Positions 1 through 4,735 of a stretch of DNA of 5,990 bases are shown here, one piece after another. Made by a program: the position numbers and the translations under genes. Source of the DNA: Bryobacteraceae bacterium (GTDB taxonomy: Bacteria; Acidobacteriota; Terriglobia; Bryobacterales; Bryobacteraceae). The notes under the pieces were generated by a model. The model saw nothing but the letters and a program-made list of their open reading frames with translations, was not told where the DNA came from and searched no databases. The stretch's first letter is position 1; every line of letters starts with the position of its first letter. Where the stretch lies: assembly GCA_025929455.1 (NCBI GenBank), contig JAICMB010000226.1, forward strand, positions 1 to 5,990, in the 5' to 3' direction.

Positions 1-1207
1 CTTCGATGCGCGAAACCTGTGACCCAAGCCCGGCGTACCCTACACCGAGTATGGCCTGCGCGCGGACATCCTTCGCTTCCGAGTCCAGATCTTTAACGAA
101 AAAATCGCCGAAAGAACGATCCAGCGTGTGCCACATGGCGCGCAGTACGACGGCGCGCACGGACGGCTCATCATGTAATTCGCGAAGGATCGCGTGCACC
201 GCCGAGGAATCGCGGAGGGACGCCGCATAGGCGAACGCGGCGCCGGCGCGTTCCTGCGGATCGCGGCCGGCATCGCGGGCTATGGCAAGCATCTCGTGCT
301 GCAGCGCCTCATCCTCGATGGCGTCCTCCGCGATGGCCTCCCATGCGGCGCCGCGCACGCCCGGCGAGGCATCCTCGCGGGCCATGCGAAGCAGCCGTTC
401 GCGAATCGCGGGCTCGTGTTGTTGATTCGCGAACCCGCGTGCAGCTTCTTCGCGCACCTCCGGCTCCGGCGCGTCTAACATGGCCAGAGAATCGGCCTCG
501 GAGAGCACTTCCCACTCCGGGCCGGCGGTGTCGGTGTAGTCGAGGAGTATGGCGTGTTTCAGCTTTTCGCGATCGTGCGCGTCAGCAGGTGCTTCTGGCT
601 CCTCCTCGTCCGGTTGCCGGAGAGAGGCGACAGCCGATTCGAGAATGCGAGTAAGGTCCTGGTCTTGACCGTCGTTTTGCGCAAGCATGCGCTCTAGCGA
701 CGGAATAGAGGCAGCGTCGCCATACGCCTCGAGCGCGATAGTGCTGTCCCAAGGATCGTACTCCAGCCGGTCCGTCAAGATTCGCAGGATGCGCGGATCT
801 TTGACGCCAAGAGTGGCCAGCAGGAATGCGACTTCACCGCCCTCGTCTTCGCCCAATTCGCCGTACAGCTTTAACAGTGGCTCCAGCGCGACCGCGCCAA
901 GATCGACGACTGCGACCGTCATTTCGTCCGGTATGCCGTCGGTGTTCTTTCGCAGGACATCGAGATAGAACGGCAGCGCGTCCGGCGTGCGGAAATAGCG
1001 CAGTAAATCGACCAGAGTAAAGTCGAGATCGACGGGATACCGTTCGCGATCTTCTGACGCAAACCGCACGATATCGGCAACGGCCTCATCGCCACGGTCC
1101 AAAATCGCACGGACCAGCCGCTGGTCGATGCCGGCATAGCCGCGCGCGGCGGCGGTGAGCAAGTCGTAAACAGGAGTAGAAACGTAGTTTTTCGGAGCTA
1201 TAAACAT
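1..1207 (-). CDS. HEAT-repeat domain protein, C-terminus cut off by the window edge
   Basis: The minus strand is open from an ATG at 1207 to the left edge: 402 codons without a stop, so the 3' end is outside. The product begins MFIAPKNYVSTPVYDLL and is almost entirely alpha-helical, with acidic, Ala/Leu-rich helical pairs. HEAT-like units are clearest in the second half: around residues 246-260 (PEPEVREEAARGFANQ), 279-293 (DASPGVRGAAWEAIA), 346-358 (DEPSVRAVVLRAM) and 376-394 (SEAKDVRAQAILGVGYAG). Each shows the D-x-x-x-V-R-x-x-A pattern. An acidic linker (about 198-212, PDEEEPEAPAD) separates a less regular N-terminal helical half. There is no signal peptide or membrane segment, so it is probably a cytoplasmic scaffold or binding protein; the partner is unknown. 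The start is uncertain: no good Shine-Dalgarno precedes 1207, and an in-frame ATG at 1255 would add 16 residues. It follows the 1277-2920 gene by 69 bases and may share its transcript. Confidence 0.85.
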   Translation of the reverse strand, partial: MFIAPKNYVSTPVYDLLTAAARGYAGIDQRLVRAILDRGDEAVADIVRFASEDRERYPVDLDFTLVDLLRYFRTPDALPFYLDVLRKNTDGIPDEMTVAVVDLGAVALEPLLKLYGELGEDEGGEVAFLLATLGVKDPRILRILTDRLEYDPWDSTIALEAYGDAASIPSLERMLAQNDGQDQDLTRILESAVASLRQPDEEEPEAPADAHDREKLKHAILLDYTDTAGPEWEVLSEADSLAMLDAPEPEVREEAARGFANQQHEPAIRERLLRMAREDASPGVRGAAWEAIAEDAIEDEALQHEMLAIARDAGRDPQERAGAAFAYAASLRDSSAVHAILRELHDEPSVRAVVLRAMWHTLDRSFGDFFVKDLDSEAKDVRAQAILGVGYAGLGSQVSRIE

Positions 1208-1240
1208 GTAAACAGCGGCAGGCGATCGCGCGGATTTCCG

Positions 1241-1260
1241 CTCGCATCGTAGCATGCGAG
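1241..1260. repeat. Perfect 7-bp inverted repeat with 6-base loop between two minus-strand genes
   Basis: CTCGCAT (1241-1247) and ATGCGAG (1254-1260) are exact reverse complements around CGTAGC. The repeat starts 16 bases past the stop codon of the 1277-2920 gene, in the 69-base gap before the HEAT gene. No T-run follows on the minus strand, so a standard intrinsic terminator is not supported. It could attenuate transcription, stabilise the upstream message, or be chance. If the HEAT gene starts at 1255, the repeat overlaps its start codon. Confidence 0.4.
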
Positions 1261-1276
1261 GACACACGCGGAGCGA

Positions 1277-2920
1277 TTACGGTACCGTCAAATCGACGTA
1301 CGCGCGGCCGCCGTCCGTAGCATCAACCTCTCTGCCGGCGGCTCGGCAGCGCGGGACGTCAACGGGATCGTAAATGTCGCAAGGCGCCTCGTCATACCAG
1401 GCGAGCGCTATATAGTGTCCGGGCGCGACGCCCTCAATCGTGTACCGGCCCCAACGATCGGTGCTTGCAGTGACATATCGTTGCACGCGGCCAACCGGGG
1501 GATCGGGAACTAGTGCGACATTGGCGCCGGAGGCCGCGGTGCGCCCGGAAGTGGAAACCGTGCCGGCTACCGACGGACCATTGCCTCGTATCTTGATGGT
1601 CAAGCTGGGGGGATTCGCGCCGGCCTCCAGCCGAACGCCGGAGCGCAAGAAATCGACGCTGGACGCGGTCGCGGATTCGATATAAGCCCCGTTGGGGAGA
1701 TTGAGAACAAACAGATCGTACATCTCCTCCGGCACGACCGACAGGCTAAAGCTGCCGTCGCGCGCAACCGTTGCGCGGCGTGGCGCGGCGCCGTCGCGGC
1801 GAGGTTCGAACGAGACCTGCAAGCCGGCGAGGCTGGACGCCTGAGGCGGATCGACGTCGATATGCCCGGTCCAGCGGATATCCGGCGCCGCCGTAATATG
1901 CAGATCGTTAACGCCGTTTTCAGAAACATTGAGAAACGTGCGCGCGGCGAGCAGGCTATCGTTATCCGCGGCGTTTACGACCAAAACGTAGGGCCCCGGC
2001 GGCACGTCCGCGATGTCGAAGTTGCCGTCTCGATCGAAACGCACCTGGGCGGCAAGCGCAAGCGAAGGGAGATCGTCGGCATCCGCGCGGCGCAAATCGA
2101 GCGAGGCATTGAGGATGGTCTGGCCGGTGTGGCCGTTCGTAACTACACCGCGAATATGGACCACGGGAACGGGGGCGAGCAAGACGTCGATATCGTCCAA
2201 TTCCTGTGCGGGCTGCACGTCGACTGGCAACGCCTCGACAAGCTTCTGCGTTTGGGAGTGAAACGTCATCGTATAGCGCAGTTCGCGCCGCGTGCCGTCG
2301 TTAGCAAGGTAATGATGTTGCTCGGCTACGTCCTTTCCTGGCGCGGCGCGCTCGTACACCGCGGCCACGTAGTAGCGGCCGGGCGCGAGACCGGGAACGC
2401 GGTACGCGCCGCGATCGTCGGTGAGCGCGCTGCCCGCAACAGTATAGCCGTGGCGGTTGCGATACCAGTATTCGTGATAAACACGTGCGTTCACGAAAAT
2501 GGCCGGCTCGCCGTCCTCAAATTGCACATGGCCCGCGATCACGCTCCAGGGCTGCATCTCGAAGGTGAAATCCGAGTGCGGCTGGCTGCTACCGAGCGTG
2601 AACACGGCCGGCATACGATAGCCGCCCCAGCGCGCGGAGGATTGCGGTAGATAACCATCGCGTTGCACCAGCACCGTGTATTTGCCCGGAGCGGCGTTAC
2701 TAATTGAAAACCGCCCGTGCTCGTCGGTGGTGTCGAAATAGCCCGATCCGGAATTGCCGGCGTGCTGCAGGAACACCCGCGCGCGCCGCAGCGGCTGACG
2801 CGTGGTGGCGCTGACGACATTGCCCGAAAACGTTACCGGCGCCTCGACGGTGTGAGCCGTGTGCGCGGGGACGGCGAACGCGGCAGTTGCGGCCGCGGCG
2901 AGCGCCCATGCACGCTTCAT
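1277..2920 (-). CDS. Exported protein with about five carboxypeptidase-regulatory-like beta-sandwich domains
   Basis: The 547-residue product opens with a signal peptide: MKR, a hydrophobic Ala-rich stretch to about residue 17, then a likely cleavage near AHTAH. The rest is a chain of similar beta-sandwich units of about 75-110 residues. Each begins with a G-x-V strand and ends in D-x-x-G-x-F/Y followed by V-x-P-G-x-Y. Units start near residues 30, 127, 255, 348 and 449. Repeat landmarks are DEHGRFSISNAAPGKY, DDRGAYRVPGLAPGRY, DRDGNFDIADVPPGPY, ARDGSFSLSVVPEEMY and DRWGRYTIEGVAPGHY. This is the CarboxypepD_reg/transthyretin-like fold, common in acidobacterial envelope proteins. No peptidase, TonB-plug or barrel domain is visible, so a binding or structural role outside the cytoplasm is an inference. 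The fourth unit is the most divergent. Two cysteines near the end (514 and 525) could form a disulfide. The ATG at 2920 fits the signal peptide, although no strong ribosome binding site is seen. It is divergent from the DinB gene and upstream of the HEAT gene. Confidence 0.9.
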   Translation of the reverse strand: MKRAWALAAAATAAFAVPAHTAHTVEAPVTFSGNVVSATTRQPLRRARVFLQHAGNSGSGYFDTTDEHGRFSISNAAPGKYTVLVQRDGYLPQSSARWGGYRMPAVFTLGSSQPHSDFTFEMQPWSVIAGHVQFEDGEPAIFVNARVYHEYWYRNRHGYTVAGSALTDDRGAYRVPGLAPGRYYVAAVYERAAPGKDVAEQHHYLANDGTRRELRYTMTFHSQTQKLVEALPVDVQPAQELDDIDVLLAPVPVVHIRGVVTNGHTGQTILNASLDLRRADADDLPSLALAAQVRFDRDGNFDIADVPPGPYVLVVNAADNDSLLAARTFLNVSENGVNDLHITAAPDIRWTGHIDVDPPQASSLAGLQVSFEPRRDGAAPRRATVARDGSFSLSVVPEEMYDLFVLNLPNGAYIESATASSVDFLRSGVRLEAGANPPSLTIKIRGNGPSVAGTVSTSGRTAASGANVALVPDPPVGRVQRYVTASTDRWGRYTIEGVAPGHYIALAWYDEAPCDIYDPVDVPRCRAAGREVDATDGGRAYVDLTVP

Positions 2921-2979
2921 TCATCGATCATGACGTAAGAAACAGGCCGGGCGTGGAGAACACGCGGTACGCTCTGTGT
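2921..2979. other. Divergent intergenic region between the exported protein gene and dinB
   Basis: These 59 bases must hold the 5' signals for the exported beta-sandwich protein (leftward) and may hold those for the DinB gene (rightward). I see no convincing -35/-10 pair and no strong Shine-Dalgarno on either strand. A TACAAT at 2988-2993 resembles a -10 box but lies inside the chosen dinB reading frame and has no matching -35, so it is not called. Shared regulation of the two genes is possible only by position. Confidence 0.3.
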
Positions 2980-3543
2980 ATGCTGGCTACAATCGCCGAT
3001 TCCGATATTCCGCGTGCGGCCGTGCCGCTGCTGCAGCACGCGCTCGATACCTACGCGAGCGAGACGAACAAGACGGCGTCGGCGTGGTCGCAGTTTGAAG
3101 ATAGCGACCTCGGGTACCGGCCGCATGCGCGTTCAGCCACGGTAGCCGAAATTTTGAAGCACCAGCTTTTGTCGGAGCGGCGGTTTTTCGGCGAGTTTCT
3201 GGAGACGCCTGAGCCGGACGCCGCGCAGATTGTGCCGGCGGACGCGGGCAGCGTGGACGCGTTTACAGCGCGGCTGTTGGAGCTGGCGCGCCCGCGGCTA
3301 GCATATCTCGCGGAGCGTACGGAACCGTGGTGGATCGAGAGCGTGCCATTCTTCGATGTGCGCCGGCAGCGCATCTGGATTCTGTGGCGCCGTATCCTGC
3401 ACAGCGCGCATCATCGCACGCAACTGACGGTGTATTTACGGCTGATGAATAGGACCGTTCCGGCGGTCTACGGGCCTACAGCCGACGTGACCTGGTCGGC
3501 GGCTGACCCGACAAATAGCGTGGACGCGGCTCGGCGGAAGTGA
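2980..3543 (+). CDS. DinB-family four-helix-bundle protein (putative metal-dependent enzyme)
   Basis: The 187-residue product has the DinB/YfiT-like layout. Helix 1 is at about residues 10-37, helix 2 at 54-75, helix 3 at 91-113 and helix 4 at 129-156. The expected metal-binding histidines are present: H61 in helix 2 (EILKHQLLSE) and the H-x3-H pair H141/H145 in HSAHHRTQLTVYLRL. The tail VPAVYGPTAD is also typical. The family includes bacillithiol- and mycothiol-dependent transferases and many members of unknown substrate, so the reaction cannot be named. It is soluble and probably cytoplasmic. The start at 2980 (MLATIADSD) is chosen because the fold begins about ten residues later. An in-frame ATG at 2887 would overlap the divergent gene by 34 bases and add 31 residues with no domain content. 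A GTG at 2953 is a weaker alternative. It is the only plus-strand gene here. Its 3' end directly abuts the decayed vapC remnant on the opposite strand. Confidence 0.88.
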   Translation: MLATIADSDIPRAAVPLLQHALDTYASETNKTASAWSQFEDSDLGYRPHARSATVAEILKHQLLSERRFFGEFLETPEPDAAQIVPADAGSVDAFTARLLELARPRLAYLAERTEPWWIESVPFFDVRRQRIWILWRRILHSAHHRTQLTVYLRLMNRTVPAVYGPTADVTWSAADPTNSVDAARRK

Positions 3544-3592
3544 CGGGCTCGCCGGGGCTAGCCCTGCAGAATCGTCCGGAGCTTCGTGCCGC
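3544..3592. other. Short unassigned stretch after dinB
   Basis: A perfect 10-bp palindrome, GGGCTAGCCC, sits at 3555-3564, and GGGCT at 3545-3549 could also pair with AGCCC at 3560-3564. No T-run follows on the plus strand, so a dinB terminator is only possible. On the minus strand this is where the missing C-terminal part of the vapC remnant would be expected, but I recognise no PIN-domain sequence in it. Confidence 0.25.
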
Positions 3593-3699
3593 AATCGCGC
3601 GGACGCTCGGATTCGTCAGGAAGCGTAAGACGAATGCTTATGGTCGGCGACCAACAGCGCGAGCCGCACGTTCACATCAGGGAAAATCGATAAGCTCAC
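3593..3699 (-). pseudogene. vapC: Remnant of a VapC-type PIN-domain toxin gene, internally deleted and truncated
   Basis: From a GTG at 3699, overlapping the antitoxin stop by 23 bases, the minus strand reads MSLSIFPDVNVRLALLVADH, then KHSSYAS and a TGA at 3616-3618. FPDVNVxLALxxxxHxH is the opening of VapC-type PIN ribonucleases and contains the first catalytic Asp. In another frame, 3631-3593 reads VLRFLTNPSVRAI. This matches the LRLLTNPxV segment that in this family normally lies some tens of residues further on, after the FCRxTQ-like segment containing the next acidic or polar core positions. That intervening block is absent here and the junction changes frame. Everything after it, including the C-terminal acidic residues, is gone before the end of dinB. 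The product cannot be an active nuclease. The N-terminal match is strong; the second fragment is shorter and less certain. Confidence 0.72.
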
Positions 3700-3896
3700 A
3701 AATTTGAGCATTGCTGAGATCGATGGGGCGGCCCACACACGAGATAAGCGGGAAGCGCACTTTTCTGGCCTGCGGCGAGGAGCGAGGTCCCGCTCCAGGC
3801 TCTCGACGATCAAGGCACGATCGATGTGTGCCGGCGTCGCGCCTCAGTTCGAAGCCGGTCGTATACGGCCTCAGGGATATCGACTGTCGTTCTGAT
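3677..3896 (-). pseudogene. vapB: Decayed VapB-type ribbon-helix-helix antitoxin gene with two single-base frameshifts
   Basis: Three successive frames on the minus strand join into one antitoxin. Bases 3896-3819 give RTTVDIPEAVYDRLRTEA then RRRHTSI. After restoring one base near 3819, 3818-3763 give RALIVESLERDLAPRRRPE. After restoring one A in the A-run 3761-3764, 3762-3677 give KVRFPLISCVGRPIDLSN then AQICELIDFP and a TGA at 3677-3679. The rebuilt protein is about 73 residues, the usual VapB size. It has a DNA-binding beta strand (RTTVDI), two helices, and the C-terminal toxin-wrapping tail (FPLI...LSNxQIxELIDF). The codon where the start Met is expected (3894-3896) reads ATC, not a start codon. 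As written, no single frame encodes more than about a third of the protein. The order vapB then vapC with an overlap is standard for the family. Frameshifts could in part be sequencing errors, but the ruined toxin next door argues for true decay. Confidence 0.8.
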
Positions 3897-3905
3897 TGAG
3901 GCGCT

Positions 3906-3936
3906 CGTGCCATAAATATCTCAAAGTCATGGCACG
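3906..3936. promoter_or_regulatory. 8-bp inverted repeat upstream of vapB, candidate remnant VapBC operator
   Basis: CGTGCCAT (3906-3913) and ATGGCACG (3929-3936) are perfect reverse complements separated by a 15-base AT-rich spacer. The repeat ends 10 bases upstream of the expected antitoxin start at 3896. VapBC complexes autoregulate by binding inverted repeats over their own promoters through the antitoxin ribbon-helix-helix, so position and symmetry fit an operator. Binding cannot be shown from sequence, and the cognate antitoxin is broken. Confidence 0.5.
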
Positions 3937-3943
3937 CCGGCAA
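3915..3943 (-). promoter_or_regulatory. Candidate sigma70-type promoter of the vapBC remnant
   Basis: On the minus strand TTGCCG (3943-3938) and GATATT (3920-3915) are spaced by exactly 17 bases; each matches four of six consensus positions. The inverted repeat at 3906-3936 covers the spacer and -10 box, as expected for an autorepressed promoter. The implied transcript would start near 3908, about a dozen bases before the expected antitoxin start, leaving little room for a ribosome binding site. This is a weak consensus match supported mainly by context. Confidence 0.35.
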
Positions 3944-3954
3944 CAGCGCGCAAT

Positions 3955-4581
3955 CTATTGCAGCGACATATCTACCACGTCGAACGTGAAGCGCTCCGGC
4001 GGCAGATTCGCGGCCGGCGCTGCGGTCATGTGCGCCCAAGTGTCGAACGCCGTCGCCGCAACGCTGCCGTTCAGATAGAAGAGGAACTGATTTGAGAAGC
4101 ACGAAATCGGCGGCGGCTGCCGGAATGTGAGGCGCAGCCCGACCGCCTGCTCCAGCGGCACGCCCTCGGCATGCACGTCCTTGTCTTCGAGCAGGCGCAC
4201 AAAGCTGACGCGGCCCGCATGGGGCCAGATGTCGGTCCGCAGCAGGTTGCGCAATTCCTGGCGCGTCTCAAACGTCATCTCACACTGGCGAATCCATTCG
4301 AGAATCGAATCGCCCCAGTTCCAGTGCGACACGAATCCCAGATACTGATCCACCAGGTTCAACGCCAGGTCCATCTTGCGGCGGTCGAAGTCCAATTGCA
4401 GCGCGGGGTCCGCGGCATCGATCACGGGCAGCAGGTCCTCGGATTCGAGGATGTTGCTTGCCATGTTCACGACCTTGTCGAGACGCTTGACCGCGGGTGC
4501 GGTGTGAACCAGCAGCGGCGGGAGTTCGTGTGTTCTTCCGCCCGGCACTTCAACGAATTTCCGATCACCCAGGATATCCAT
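3955..4581 (-). CDS. Hypothetical protein of unknown family, 208 residues
   Basis: I do not recognise this family. The start MDILGDRKFVEVPGGRTH at 4581 is chosen because GGAG lies nine bases upstream. An in-frame ATG at 4632 would add 17 poorly structured residues and lacks such a site. No signal peptide, membrane segment or catalytic motif is evident, so the protein is probably cytoplasmic. Residues 30-50 and 64-135 look helical, with a conspicuous aromatic stretch QYLGFVSHWNWGDSILEW (79-96). The last third (about 146-205) looks beta-rich, with TFRQPPPISCFSNQFLFYL and a closing ERFTFDVVDMS. Cysteines at 100 and 161 are isolated, so a metal cluster is unlikely. Base composition and the absence of internal stops fit a real gene. 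It ends with TAG at 3955, just before the candidate vapBC promoter, part of which lies 12-40 bases past the stop. The permease gene ends 154 bases upstream, so it may be read from its own promoter. Confidence 0.72.
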   Translation of the reverse strand: MDILGDRKFVEVPGGRTHELPPLLVHTAPAVKRLDKVVNMASNILESEDLLPVIDAADPALQLDFDRRKMDLALNLVDQYLGFVSHWNWGDSILEWIRQCEMTFETRQELRNLLRTDIWPHAGRVSFVRLLEDKDVHAEGVPLEQAVGLRLTFRQPPPISCFSNQFLFYLNGSVAATAFDTWAHMTAAPAANLPPERFTFDVVDMSLQ

Positions 4582-4590
4582 CGCAGCAAT

Positions 4591-4594
4591 CTCC
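4591..4594 (-). promoter_or_regulatory. Shine-Dalgarno sequence fixing the start at 4581
   Basis: On the minus strand GGAG (4594-4591) stands nine bases before the ATG at 4581-4579. It is the clearest ribosome binding site in the window and favours the 208-residue product over the 225-residue version beginning at 4632. Confidence 0.65.
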
Positions 4595-4622
4595 AGTGAC
4601 TGCCTACAGCGCTTATCGACGC

Positions 4623-4658
4623 GGTGAGGCATTTATCTTACTTCAAAAACACCTCACC
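4623..4658. repeat. 7-bp inverted repeat around an AT-rich spacer, in the gap after the permease gene
   Basis: GGTGAGG (4623-4629) and CCTCACC (4652-4658) are perfect reverse complements with a 22-base AT-rich interval between them. The repeat lies 42-77 bases upstream of the ATG at 4581 and about 78 bases downstream of the permease stop. The 22-base interval is too long for a typical intrinsic terminator. Spacing of about three helical turns between the arm centres would suit a dimeric repressor over a promoter. The surrounding 4630-4735 is the most AT-rich part of the window, as expected for a promoter region, but I cannot pick a convincing -35/-10 pair. Confidence 0.4.
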
Positions 4659-4735
4659 CGTTAGGATGCCTTCCGTTGTACCTAAGTTTCGTAAGCGCAG
4701 ATAGTTACGATTCTTTAACCAATATATTGCCGTCG

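Noticed and set aside
343..654. Plus- and minus-strand ORFs of 60-100 codons across 1-1137
   Set aside because: All overlap the 402-codon HEAT-repeat frame, which is open to the window edge and has recognisable repeats.
1862..2650. 262-codon plus-strand ORF
   Set aside because: It lies wholly antisense to the exported beta-sandwich gene, whose repeats and signal peptide are convincing. Long antisense ORFs are common in GC-rich DNA.
2887..2979. N-terminal extension of the DinB protein from ATG 2887
   Set aside because: It would overlap the signal-peptide end of the divergent gene and adds no domain sequence; the fold begins shortly after 2980.
3545..3564. GGGCT...AGCCC and the palindrome GGGCTAGCCC as a dinB terminator
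   Set aside because: No T-run follows and the stem is only five pairs, so it does not meet the pattern of an intrinsic terminator.
3616..3813. 65-codon minus-strand ORF starting at TTG 3813
   Set aside because: It joins the antitoxin's second helix, an out-of-frame stretch and the toxin's first residues. It is a by-product of two frameshifts, not a gene.
3677..4102. 141-codon minus-strand ORF spanning the end of the 3955-4581 gene and the antitoxin remnant
   Set aside because: Its first half is an out-of-frame reading of the 3955-4581 gene and its middle is out of frame with the antitoxin. Only the last 27 codons carry real antitoxin sequence, so it is a chimera.
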